The notes under the pieces were generated by a model. The model ran no database searches. It had not been told where the DNA came from and saw nothing but the letters and a program-made list of their open reading frames with translations. Positions 23,982 through 35,039 of a DNA stretch of 64,000 nucleotides are shown in pieces (the first letter of the stretch is position 1; each line of letters opens with the position of its first letter). The translations under genes and the position numbers were made by a program. Source of the DNA: Deroplatys truncata (Eukaryota > Arthropoda > Insecta > Mantodea > Mantidae); NCBI GenBank assembly GCA_030765065.1, contig CM060978.1, forward strand, positions 220,181,498-220,245,497. The letters are read 5' to 3'.

Positions 23982-24595
23982 GTCTCCGTGCTTTTACCCT
24001 TGAATTTATTCTAGTTCTCATTTACTCATAGTATGACTGTTGTCATCCCTAGGGTTTGGAAAATAAAGGTAACGTTTTCTGGTTGGTAAGGTCTTGGTGT
24101 AGGGTTTCAGGTGATTGCCGGCTGCTCAGGTAGAGGATGATGGGTTACGAGAATCTTACCTCAGGGATTGTGTGGATGGGAGGTGAATGATACTCACAAC
24201 TCCTCTCAATGGCCCATTTATTATGAAGATCCACACTGGTTTTCGTACTGCAGGCCCTTCACACAAGACGCGTTCCGATCAGTTTTTCCCCCGTTACAGA
24301 CGAGGGAGTATCATTCACCTCCCATCCACACAATCCCTGAGGTAAGATTCTCGTAACCCATCATCCTCTACCTGAGCAGCCGGCAATCACCTGAAACCCT
24401 ACACCAAGACCTTACCAACCAGAAAACGTTACCTTTATTTTCCAAACCCCGCTACAAAATGTTGTGTTGGGAGGAGATAGAAAGAGGATGTTAGAATTCT
24501 GTATCGGGAAAAGAGATAGGGTAGCTAGGGATGACAACAGTCATACTATGAGTAAATGAGAACTAGAATAAATTCAAGGGTAAAAGCACGGAGAC

Positions 24596-24849
24596 TGTAA
24601 CGGGGGAAAAACTGATCGGAACGCGTCTTGTGTGAAGGGCCTGCAGTACGAAAACCAGTGTGGATCTTCATAATAAATGGGCCATTGAGAGGAGTTGTGA
24701 GTATCATTCACCTCCCATCCACACAATCCCTGAGGTAAGATTCTCGTAACCCATCATCCTCTACCTGAGCAGCCGGCAATCACCTGAAACCCTACACCAA
24801 GACCTTACCAACCAGAAAACGTTACCTTTATTTTCCAAACCCCGCTACA
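24596..24849 (+). repeat. LTR-like unit 4 of the double insertion
   Basis: Full 254-bp unit in plus orientation, from TGTAACGGGGG to CCCCGCTACA, the mirror of unit 1. AATAAA lies near 24671, in CATAATAAATGG. Confidence 0.8.
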
Positions 24850-25844
24850 GGAGCCAAACTTGATGAAGTAACTGCCCCACGTATGGTACAAATTTTTCGG
24901 TGGCCTTCGCCGCAAGGTTTAGAAATCAACTTTGTATTTTTATATTTCTTTAAATATTATATATAAGGTTTGCCTCGGCTGCGCCAGTATTAATTTGTAG
25001 AAACATATATCTCTTAGCAGGGGGTGATACGGCTAAAGAATGTAGGCTTACAGAAATTATAATTTTTTACTTTACTCCTTTTATTAATCCTTCATACGAT
25101 TAAATAATACTTCACTTATATAGAGAGCTGTGAGATTATTTATTAATTACTTGCACTTTTAACACGTAAACTTTATAATATTCTCGCCGTAATGAATTTT
25201 ATATGTCTCACACTGAATACCTACCGAGGGAACGAACTGCTCAGGTACGTTGCCTTCTAGCGACTGGCGTTTACCGCTTAAATTTGTAAATTTCTCTATT
25301 TGAAGTCTCTGATTGGCTAATCCCACTCCAATAGAATATTTTTATTAAACTTAAGCTTTATCTAGTTGTTGATTGGCTAATCTGTTTTATATATTACATA
25401 ATTGTTCCAACAATTACTAGTAGCATTATTAAACTTTCCAATTCATTATTGCCTCAAGGTTACCTCATTGTTAGCAAATTTCAGCTTCTGTTCTCACAGC
25501 TCCTACATTATTAAATTACCTAACACATTCACATAACATTATTATACATGTACACAATAATATAAACATATACAATGACTGTAGCATACATTTTTATATA
25601 TTGTAGTATACACATATTGCTTTAAGGCGGGCTGTTATTATATTTTATATTAAGTAATTAGACTGAAATCATTTAAGTGTTAAACTACTACCTCAACACC
25701 GAGATGTTGCTTGAATTTTGCAGTTAATCAAAAAATGTGTGTATAAACACAAGCTAGATATTTTTTACTGGTCGTTTAATCGCAAGAATTCCAAGTGTGC
25801 CTCTGACCACGCTTAAATCAGTCTATTCCACTACCGACTAGAAG

Positions 25845-26770
25845 ATGGCAGCTTTTATGAACATTTTCAAAAGTAAATATTACGGAGAACGGATGACATC
25901 ACACGAAGAGGACTCTCATGGTCTTTTTAGGTTCTCGGAAGAGAATGTCGAATGGCTGGTTGAATATTTCTTGGGGAACCTTATAGAAAAAAGAGGGTGG
26001 TGTTCTAAGTAACAACGCACGGCGATGAGGTTTTTAGCAGATCCAGGATTCCAATCAGGAATTGCAAAAGACATAGGAGTTTATCGCACAACGGTATGTA
26101 AAACATTGAAATCCGTGAATGAAAAGATTATTGCAAAGAAGCACTTGTGGAATTAAGTTTCCTGAAACAGATCAAGATAAAAGTGAAGCGAAAGTGCAGT
26201 GGAATGAACGTTGCAGTTTCCCTTGTGCAGTGGGAGCTATAGATTGTACACACATTCGTATTCCAAAGCCTCCAAATCATGGTTAGGATTATGTAAATCG
26301 AAGACTTCTATAGCTTAAATGTGCAGTTTACATGCAATTCAAGAGGAAATAACAAGTGTTGATGTGCAGTCGTCCATCAGTCCATGACAATAGAGTTTTT
26401 CGAAGATTTACAATTTATCAAGTTATGAATGAGGGACCAATGGTGCGCTAGTACTTGGCGATAGCTGATACGAATTATGCCATGCTTACTCTTTATTTAA
26501 AGCCACACACTCCCGAAGAAAGAACGAGTCAACATTAAAAGATGTTTTGGTCAGCTGAAGAAAGGTTCCCTATTCGCAATTTTATACGCGTGAAGCCTGA
26601 CAAGGTGCCATCTGTCGTTATTAGCTGTGCTGTGCTTCATAACATTGCCAAGTATTTGAAGATCCTGTGTAAGAGTAGCAAGAAGATGCAGCTGAAGTTA
26701 TTGAAGAGAAATTGAAGTTGATATCGAAGATGATGGAAACGTGCAACAAAGAGGTGTCTTAAGAGGGGAG
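25845..26770 (+). pseudogene. PIF/Harbinger transposase pseudogene (HARBI1-like)
   Basis: A dead DDE transposase of the PIF/Harbinger superfamily. An ATG at 25845 opens a 55-codon frame (MAAFMNIFKSKYY...FSEENVEWLVEYFL) closed by TAA at 26010. The same frame continues as a helix-turn-helix-like stretch (AMRFLADPGFQSGIAKDIGVYRTTVCKTL). After a one-base shift near 26150 comes the first-Asp block CSFPCAVGAIDCTHIRIPKPP, then VNRRLL. Later, LYLKPHTPEERTSQ, ERFPIRNFIRVKPDKVPS and ISCAVLHNIAKYLKI match the third catalytic region and C-terminal tail of the family. At least four stops or shifts break it. A family A fragment abuts its 3' side. Confidence 0.85.
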
Positions 26771-26787
26771 GAAATTAAAAAAATACG

Positions 26788-26900
26788 TTTTTTTGCATTC
26801 AGGAGGCCTCAAAATTGTATTTCCGATGAAATCTCGGTATCGAATTTTTGAGTGGAATACAATAATTCCTAATTACTATACGTAATAAAGAAAGTAAAAA
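26788..26900 (+). repeat. Family A 3' fragment (A8a)
   Basis: Only the last 113 bp of the family remain, from gcattcaggaggcctc to taataaagaaagtaaaaa. It joins the next unit at the A-run. Confidence 0.85.
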
Positions 26901-27450
26901 TGAATAACGAATTCCCATTTGAGAAAATATCTCTAAAATGGTTCACTCAACAAAAAAACGTATATGACATAAATTGTGTGTTTTAACGCGGTCTAAATTT
27001 TTGGTGTAGTAAAATGTTGTCTATCTCTTATGGTTTACCAGTTATGCAAAAGTCGTTCACAATGAAGAATACGTTTGGAGACATTCCAAGAAAATTCAAG
27101 ATATACATTTCATTTCTCATGAAAGTATCTTAAATATATGATATTCTAATCAAAATCGTTAGAGCCATTTTTGAGAAAATTAAAATTTTCGAAAAATGTT
27201 CCATGTAAAGGATAATCTGGGGTGGAGGGATTTTCTTGAAAACCTTCGCGTCGCATCTCTGGAAGATACTGAACCTAAATACCAAGTTTGGTGTTTATCC
27301 GACTATTCGTTTGTGAGTTAAGCTGTTCAAAGGCACACAGACAGACACACGGAAATGTTTCCAAAAATGCTTTTTTTTTGGATTCAGGGAGTCTCAAAAC
27401 ATATATTTCCGGTGAAATCTCGGTATCGAATTTTTGGGTGGAATATAATA
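26901..27450 (+). repeat. Family A repeat, right-module copy (A8b)
   Basis: Resumes at tgaataacgaattccc right after A8a's A-run and ends at gggtggaatataat, short of the right inverted repeat. It repeats the A6/A7 junction type. Confidence 0.9.
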
Positions 27451-27494
27451 TAATTTACTTAAAAAATAATGTATGAAAATCGTTAACATTTATT

Positions 27495-29118
27495 TTATTT
27501 GAATACATTAAACACAATCAAATACAAACTCAAGCATGTCAATGGGAATGAAATACCTTCACCACCCTCTGTTTCCTTCCCTTGAATATTAGGATTGGAC
27601 TGTAATCGCTGAAGCAGCAGTTCTTCTCTCCTCACCTGAAGCCTAGTGAGATTTAGTTGCTTCAAAATAAGCAGTCTCTGCAATTCGGAAGTGGAGAGAT
27701 TACATGTTTCACAAATTTCCGGCAAAGAAAACCTTTTTCTTTTTAAAGGTAGAGACGTTTGACTCCGTAAGAACTGCATCTGAAGCAGTCGTCTTACTGG
27801 TACGGCATCGCGTGCTCCTGTAATAAGAAATAGCTACTTGTTAAGAGAAAATTACAATTATATCAATGGTGATTATATAAATATGTTCAACATAACTAAT
27901 TACAACAATACCACTAGTTACAATATAAATTAATACGGAAATAATATAACTTACCGAGTATTTTATTAAAAATGGTATTTTGCTCATATGACAGCAGTTC
28001 CAACAGCTCTTTTTTCCCAGTCTATTAAAATCAACTTTTTATTTCCTGTTACGTTTTTATCGCCTTCTTTTTTAATTAATTCTTCATATTTTAAATGTTC
28101 TTTGTCAGTTGTTTTTCGTAAGTGTCTTTAGAAAATATTTTCAAATACTCATTCATATTTCAGGTTCGAAATTACTTTGTCTTTAGGTTCTCTCACTTTA
28201 GGCACTTGTGACTTGTTAAACAGAACGACGTGATCCGCAAGCAACATCACAAGGCTGGGAATCATTTGGCTCTTTTTTCCTTACTTAAAATTTGAGTTGG
28301 TATATGTTAATTCACATCACTTAAAGGCGCTAGTTGTTACCGTAGGAGCGCTTTCGAGAGATTTGTTTCTCTCATCCTCAGCTGAGAACCAACTAACTGG
28401 ATCTCCATTACCCCACACCCCAAGAAATGTTTCATTGAATGTTGCTTCTGCTCTCTGTTGAGAAAAATTGGAACCTGGTGGTATTGCTGCCATCTGTAGT
28501 GTCGGTTGGTCACTCATCATACTTCTTTCTTCAATCTTGTAGTCTAATTGGTCTGCATTCTGTTGAGAAGAATTGGAAACACTTGATCTTGAATTTGTTG
28601 CCATCTGTGGAAGAAGTTGGGAACTTCTATTTTCTCTCTTGTAACTTGATTGGATCAACTGCATTAAGTGGTCTGTCGGTGGTATTTCGAAATTCAAAGC
28701 ATTCTTAATGTTGAAATGAATGAAGATCTTTTCCCATATTTCCAAATGTGAAGGTATCTGAATGAATTATAGTACTTTTATCTCTTGTCCAATTTCATGA
28801 TTACTATTCCAAAAGTGGTTAGCTACTGCTGATCTGTCTGTTTGTTTCAGTTTTATATTTCTTTGATGTTCACTTAGTCTTATTTTTAAATTCCTTTTAG
28901 TTCTTCCTATATATAAGCCTTGACAGTCCTGACGTGGAATGGAATTAACATATACCAAATCAAATTTTAAGTATCATATAACATCACAATAAGAAATACT
29001 TCTGGTTTATTATAAAATCATTTGGCTCTTCTGGAATTTCAGAAATGCCCTCTGTATCAGAATCGCAAATCGTGGAGTAATACGTTTGTGGATTCGAAAC
29101 AAAAGTTTTGGCTGCAGC
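27495..29118 (-). pseudogene. Harbinger-associated partner gene (Myb/MADF-like?), interrupted
   Basis: Coding-like pieces on the minus strand join across plausible splice sites. The first, 29118-29031, reads AAKTFVSNPQTYYSTICDSD and on to EEPND, then across a Penelope-like insertion into SQPCDVACGSRRSV (28260-28219). The next, 28127-27955, reads HLRKTTDKEHLKYEELIKK, ..., LSYEQNTIFNKIL, with one frameshift near 28007; donor gtaagt at 27954-27949. After acceptor ttacag the last exon, 27817-27495, reads ARDAVPVRRLLQMQFLRSQ and a Leu/Arg-rich helix (LKQLNLTRLQVRREELLLQRL). An acidic linker plus a basic helical tail fits the DNA-binding partner protein of PIF/Harbinger elements, and the transposase relic lies convergent 0.7 kb away. 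Family membership is inference; no diagnostic Myb Trp triad is visible. Confidence 0.5.
28275..29016 (-). mobile_element. Penelope-like element fragment with 14-bp target duplication
   Basis: Exact duplicates ATCATTTGGCTCTT flank the insertion (28261-28274; 29017-29030). On the minus strand a GIY-YIG endonuclease domain reads LVYVNSIPRQDCQGLYIGRT, then RNLKIRLSEHQ and NHFWNSNHEI (28967-28767). After a stop, EIWEKIFIHFNIKNALNFE (28745-28689) continues the domain. The frame to 28317 is the low-complexity 3' coding tail. The reverse transcriptase is absent, so the copy is 5'-truncated. The sequence of the 5' end (ttaaaatttgattggta-like) recurs inverted at 28281-28312, as in Penelope elements with inverted terminal pieces. 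Confidence 0.8.
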
Positions 29119-29406
29119 CTACGTTCGTTAGTTTCTTGAATGAAATCACGTTTCCTTTACGAATAATAGAGCATATGCTTTAACAATGTAGTGTTAATAC
29201 TCTATTTATTGTACCCGTTTTAACTACATGGTCATATCGCGACGGATCTGCTAGTAGGTAAGTATTATGAATACTTACTCCGAACATTACCTTCTATACC
29301 ATGTCTACTAGTTCTATACTACTGCCTATTGTATTCCATCCAAAATTTGATATCAATATTTCAATGAAAGTACATGTTTTAAGGTCTCCTACATAAAAAA
29401 ACACGT

Positions 29407-29850
29407 TTACTTTCTTTATTGCTTAGCTATAGTAACTAGAGAAAGTAAGGGGTTGCATCCAAAAATTCAATATCGAGATTTCACCATAAATACATGTTTT
29501 TAGACTTTCTGGATGAAAAAAGCATTTTTAGAAAGGGTATGTTTGCGTGTCTATCTGCGTGTGCGTTTGTGAACAGCACAACTTTGTTAAATACTAAACT
29601 ATTAATCGTTTCCAAGGATACGACACGAACATTTTAAGAAAATCCTCCCACCCCAAACCCCTTTATATGTTCGATATTTTTTATTTCCTCAAAAGTGACT
29701 CTAAAGATTTTTATTAAAATACTTAATTTTTAAGAATTTTGTAAGGTAAATAAAATGTGTATCTTGAATTTTCTGCAAATAACCTTCTGAAGACCTCTTC
29801 ATTCTTAATGACTTTTGTATAACCGGAAAACCATAACAGATCTCATTAAA
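29407..29850 (-). repeat. Family A repeat, decayed copy A9
   Basis: Inverted and old. Recognisable are ccaaaaattcaatatcgagatt, the TG/CA-poor microsatellite site (29545-29573), a CATTTTAAGAAAATCCTCCC-like block and the aaaaccataa block near 29830. Confidence 0.7.
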
Positions 29851-30078
29851 GGGCAGCGTCTATATCGAATGAAATTATTTGTGGCATTGACTATTTGCAA
29901 AAAATTATTCTGCTTTGATTTGAATTTAACACATACACATTTTACAAGTGGTAATTCGCTATTCCTTTTTCTAGTAGTCGTGCTAAAAGCATGGAATTTC
30001 AAACATCTCACAAAGCGATCCATTTTTTGAAAATCTGAGTATCACTTTAACCTATTGTGTCCTCCTTGTACCTAAAAC

Positions 30079-30900
30079 ATCTGATGTGTCGTTTCTTAGT
30101 GGGTATACAAATTATTCTATGAAAATTTATTTTTCTATTATTTCATTTTAATCGTGATAAAATTTGCAGAAACCTGTATTACACATTTAGTTAAGGTACA
30201 AGGGATCAACCATGGTCAAATGTTTAATTGGAATTTATATACTAGCCTTAAAATTACACTCTTTCCATGCAATAGCGAGAAACAAATGAAAATCAAGGGG
30301 ACGAAACAGGAATGACAACATCGAAGTAATAATAACGCCTATCTCGGAAATTGCTGATGTCACAAAAAATGTAATTTAAATAAATTGTTTGCTTCAAAGA
30401 GCACTACATTTTTTGTGTAATACGTTTGCGTCTATTGCTTAACGTTTACCAGTTATACAAAATTATACCAAATGTCTTCCAAATGAAGAGGAATTCACAG
30501 GCTATTCTCAGAAAATTTAAGATGTACATTTTGTCATATAAATATCTTTAATATATAGTATTTTAATTAAGATCATTAGAACCATTTACTAGAAAATAAA
30601 AAATTCGAAAAGCGTTCCAGGTAAAGGGTACTTTGAGGTGAGGAAACTTTCTTGAAAATCTGCATGTCGCATCTTTGGAAGGTACGGAACCTAAATACCA
30701 AATTTGGATTTATCCGATGTTTTGTTTTTTAGTTATACTGTTCACAGACACACACAACCACACTCACACATACGATCACCACACAGACCTTTTTCTAAAA
30801 ATTCAAGGCATCTCAAAACATGAATTTCCGGTGAAATCCCGGTATGGAATTTTTGGATGGACTAAAATACCTTCTATTCTACTAGGTACGTGGTAGGGAA
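30079..30900 (+). repeat. Family A repeat, decayed copy A10
   Basis: Starts tctgatgtgtcgtttcttag and ends near ggtacgtggtagggaaat. Left and right modules are both traceable, with a CACACA/CACTC tract at 30752-30785. Confidence 0.75.
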
Positions 30901-30939
30901 ATAATAACTGTATAAATCTGTAATGAAGGTTTATTTGAA

Positions 30940-31090
30940 TTAACAAGAATGCAAGCTTTTGTAAGGCTAAGTTTGAAAGGTAGAATAAAATTGATAATGC
31001 AATGCCTAGCCAGAGTTTGAACCACGGATCTTCGGCTTCTGACAGTTCTTCCTGTCAACGTTCGGTAGCTTCTCGAGATTGCATGCAAAC
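30940..31090 (-). repeat. SINE-like repeat S7, copy 1
   Basis: On the minus strand GAAGATCCGTGGTTCAAAC contains a B-box-like motif and is followed by a body ending TTCTACCTTTC. The same order occurs at 50950-51050. Confidence 0.5.
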
Positions 31091-31235
31091 AGTACGGAAT
31101 TTTAAGGCCAGCGTATAGCATCCAGTTCTTAAACATTTGACTATCTCTGTTCCCTTTATATCTATAACAAAATGTATAATGCAGCTGTTTCCGCAAACGT
31201 TTATTTGGATTAAAATGAAGTACATATAAAAAAAA

Positions 31236-32036
31236 TCTGATGTGTTACACTCACATGACTTTCTCTACTCTTGTACAAACTATTTTTACAAACGCTTATT
31301 CTCCATCTACTTCATGTTAATCAAGATAAACATTTGCAGACTCTATCTTATTGCCAATTTTCTTGTAGATGTAAGGGAAATATATATTTACAAGGGCAAT
31401 ATAGAAATACATTACCCTTTAAGCACATACATATCCCTTAATAACTGGTTGCTAGGTGCAGCACCATTCCCTTTGCCACAGATTAATACTCTTTGCATAT
31501 CCAAGACAAAAAATCTGATGTGTTACACTCACATGACTTTCTCTACTCTTGTACACACTATTTTTACAAACGCTTATTCTCCATATGGTTCATGTTAATC
31601 GAGATATCGAGATGTCAATCTTATTGCTAATTTTCTTGTAGATGCAAGGGGAATATGGTAGGTTTTAAGCGATAGTCAAACATTTTAAGCGCTGGTTGCT
31701 ATGTGGCGCATTCCATTCTCTTTGCATGTCCAGGACATAAAAAAATTGAATAACGAATTTGAGAAAAAGTATAAGTATTCGAAAATTTAAGGGAATAACA
31801 AGCAAAATCTCGAAAACGGTACACTCAACAAAACAAATGTATATGACATAAATTGTGTATTTTAACGCGATCTACATTTTGTGTGTAGTAAAATTTTATC
31901 TATCTCTTATGGCTTACCAGTTACGCAAAAGTCGTTCACAATGAAGAATACTTTTGGACAAATTCCCAGAAAATTCGAGATATACATTTCATTTCTCATG
32001 AGAATATCTTGAACGTATGATATTTTAATCAAAATA
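31236..32036 (+). repeat. Family A repeat A11 (two left modules, then truncated right module)
   Basis: The first left module (long subtype, 31236-31513) ends in ccaagacaaaaaa and is followed directly by a second (short subtype, from tctgatg at 31514). The right module begins near 31746 and breaks off at attttaatcaaaat (32036). It forms the left side of an inverted pair with A12. Confidence 0.93.
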
Positions 32037-32133
32037 AGCCTTAATAAGTAATAAGCCTTAGCAGCACTAGTTTAAATAACCAATAATGAAGAATAGAAGG
32101 TGGAGACGTGAATGTATCACAACAGATATTTTT

Positions 32134-33678
32134 ACTTTCTCTACTACGTATAGAATGTAGGAGAAGTATTGTATTCCACCCAAAAATTCGATACCGAGAT
32201 TTCACCGGAAATACGTGTTTTGAAATCCCCTGAATCCAAAAAAAGCATTTTTTACAAACATGTCCACGCGTGTGTGTGTGTGTGTGTGTGTGTGTGTCTG
32301 TGTCTGTGAACAGCATAACTCAGAAACGAACAGTCGGATAAACACCAACTTGGTATTTAGGTTCAGTATCTTATAGAGATGCGATACGAAGGTTTCCAAG
32401 AAAATCCCCTACCCCAGACTACCCTTTACAGGGAAAATGTTTCGAAAATTTTAATTTTCTCAAAAATGGCTCTAACAATTTTGATTAAAATATTATATGT
32501 TTAAGATATTGTCATGAGAAATGAAATGTATATCTCCAATTTCCTGTGAATGTCTCCAAAAGTAATCTTCATTATGAACGACTTTTGCATAACCATAAAC
32601 CATAAGAGATAGACGGAATTTTACTACACAAACAATGTAGAGCGCGTTAAAATACACAATTTATGTCATATACACTTTTTTGTTGAGTGAACTGTTTTCG
32701 AGATATTGCTTGTTATTCACTTAAATTTTCCAATACTTGTACATTTTCTCAAATTCGTTATTCATTTTTTACTTTCTCTACTACGTATAGTAAGTAGGGG
32801 AAGTATTGTATTCCACCCAAAAATTCGATACCGAGATTTCACCGGAAATATATGTTTTGAGACCCCCTGAATACAAAACAAGCACTTTTGGAAACATGTC
32901 CGTGTGTGTGTCTGTGTGTCTGTCTGTTTGTCTGACTGTGTATCAGCATAATTCAGAAACGAACAGTCGGATAAACACCAAACTTGGTATTTAGGTTCAG
33001 TATCTTCCACAGATGCGACACGAAGGTTTTTAACAAAATTCCCCCAACCCAGACTACCCTTTACATGGAACATTTTTCGAAAATTTTAATTTTCTCAAAT
33101 ATGGCTCTAACGATTTTAATTAAAATATCATATGTTTAAGATATTTTTACGACAAATAAAATTTATATCTTGAATTTTCTGGGAATGTCTCCAAAAGTAT
33201 TTTTCATTGTGAACGACTTTTGCATAACTGGTAAACCATAAGAGATAGACAAACTTTTACAACACAAAAATGTAGGTTGCGTTAAAATACACAATTTGTG
33301 TCATATACATTTTTTTTGTTGAGTGAACCATTTTCGAGGAATTGCTTATTATTCCCTTAAATTTTTCAATACTTATTTTCTCAAATGGGATTTCGTTATT
33401 CATTTTTTGTCTTGGATATGCAAAGAGTATTAATTTGTGGGAAAGGGAATGGTGCTGCACCTAGCAACCAGCTATTAAGAGATATGTATGTGCTTAAAGG
33501 CTAGTGTATTTCTATATTGCCCTTGTAAATATATATTCCCCTTACATCTACAAGAAAATTAGCAATAAGATAGAGTCTTCAAATGTTTATCTCGATTATC
33601 ATGAAGCATATGCAGAGTAAGCGTTTGTAAAATGTTTGTACAAGAGTAGAGAAAGTCATGTGAGTGTAACACATCAGA
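32134..33678 (-). repeat. Family A repeat A12 (left module, then two right modules)
   Basis: Read on the minus strand: a long-subtype left module (from 33678), a complete right module ending at 32771, and a second right module (32770-32134) joined at the A-run just before tgaataacgaa. The microsatellites are (TG)n at 32271-32295 and a TGTC-rich tract at 32900-32940. Confidence 0.93.
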
Positions 33679-33819
33679 TTTTTTTCCGTGGTAAGTTCTA
33701 GCTTCCTTTCCTTTAGGTTCCCCAGTTTTCTAAAATTTGATCAGAATGAAGATTTCATTTCTTAGAAAATTCTATGTTATACATATCATTCCCATATCAG
33801 AATCTCAACTACATGACAT

Positions 33820-34128
33820 TTTAATCAAATACGTTGCAGATATATGGAAGAAGAAACAAAAAAACTATATATAAAACGTTTTTTCATATACTACATATTG
33901 TTTGACGGTGGGGACTTTAGGGTAGAATTTCACATATAAAATGTAGTACCTATCAGAGTTTCCTTTCTCTGTAATACTCTTCATATATACATAGACTTTA
34001 TTCCAAAAATTTTGCTTTTGGAGACATGAGACCTGAAAATGCGTATTTGTGGTGAAAAATCAATATCTCATTTTTCGGTGGAGAAAAACAGTACTTCCTG
34101 TACTTGCCACGTGTAGGGAAAGTAACAA
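33820..34128 (+). repeat. Family A repeat, decayed 3' part (A13)
   Basis: Recognisable by gagacctgaaaatgcgtatt-like, the cggtggag...aacagtacttcct block and cgtgtagggaaagtaac. It has no CA tract. Confidence 0.55.
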
Positions 34129-34253
34129 GTGAAGCAAAATGATACGAGTGACGCGTTTGAAAGAAGGGGCTTTAAAGTTTGAAAGTAAATAGGAAAATAA
34201 ATGCATGTCTATGGTGTTTTATTTTGATAAAAATGCAAGACTACAGTAAAAAA

Positions 34254-35035
34254 TCTCATGTGTTACACTCACATGACTTTCTCTACTCTTGTACAAACTA
34301 TTTTTAGAGATGCTTATTCTCCTAATGCTTCATGTTAATCGAGATATCGAGATGTTAATCTTATTGCTAATTTTCTTGTAGATGCAAGGGGAATTGCTAG
34401 GCTTTAAGCGATAGTCAAATATTTTGAGAGCTGGTGTATTCCATTCTCTTTGCATTACTAGGACAAAAAATGAATAACTAATTCCCATTTGAGAAAAAGT
34501 ATAAGTATTGGAAAATTTAAGGGAATAACAAGCAATATCTCGAAAATGGTTCACTCAACAACACAAAATGTATATGATATAAATTGTGTATTTTATCGCG
34601 ATCTACATTTTTTGTGCAGTAAAATTTTGTCTACCTCTTATGGTTTATGCTATGCAAAAGTCGTTCACAATGAAGAATAGTTTTGGAGACATTCCCAGAA
34701 AATTCGAGATATACATTTTATTTGTCATGAAAGTATCTTAAATATATGATATTTTAATCAAAATCGTTAAAGCCATTTTTGAAAAAAATTAAACTTTTCG
34801 AAAAATGCTGCATGTAAAGGGTAATCTGGGGTGGGAGATTTTCTTGAAAACCTTCGTGTCGCATCTCTGGAAGATACTGAACCTAAATTTCAAGTCAGGA
34901 CACACGGACATGTTTCCGAAAATACCTTTTTTGGATTCTGGAGGCCTCAAAACATGTATTTCCGGTGAAATCTCGGTATCGAATTTTTAGGTGGAATGCA
35001 ATACTTCCCCTACTTACTTACGTAGTAGAGAAAGT
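34254..35035 (+). repeat. Family A repeat, copy A14
   Basis: Complete ends (tctcatgtgttacactcac to cgtagtagagaaagt). An internal deletion after cctaaatttcaagt removes the 'gttatgctgttcacag' block and most of the CA tract (34893-34905). Confidence 0.92.
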
Positions 35036-35039
35036 AAAA

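Larger units (their letters stand above)
23728..24849. mobile_element. Head-to-head double LTR-like insertion (TRIM-like)
   Basis: A 1122-bp insertion with target duplication GGAG (23724-23727; 24850-24853) and perfect 15-bp inverted ends (TGTAGCGGGGTTTGG). Blocks in order: LTR-like unit, minus, 23728-23981; spacer Q 23982-24051; LTR-like unit, minus, lacking its last 7 bp, 24052-24298; LTR fragment, plus, 24306-24456; unique U 24457-24524; inverted Q 24525-24595; LTR-like unit, plus, 24596-24849. Each full unit is 254 bp, runs TGTAACGGGG...CCCCGCTACA and contains AATAAA. This reads as two tiny LTR elements fused head to head with losses at the centre. No primer-binding site or polypurine tract is convincing, so a foldback DNA element is the alternative. 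Confidence 0.75.
23665..25696 (-). repeat. Family B repeat, copy B3 (split by an insertion)
   Basis: Read on the minus strand it starts TTGAGGTAG near 25696 (a changed TGAGGCAG), passes the CCAAT-box region (about 25310-25380) and reaches the minisatellite end. The minisatellite is split at TTGGGGAG/GGAGCC by the insertion 23728-24849. Outer units continue at 23665-23727. Confidence 0.75.
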
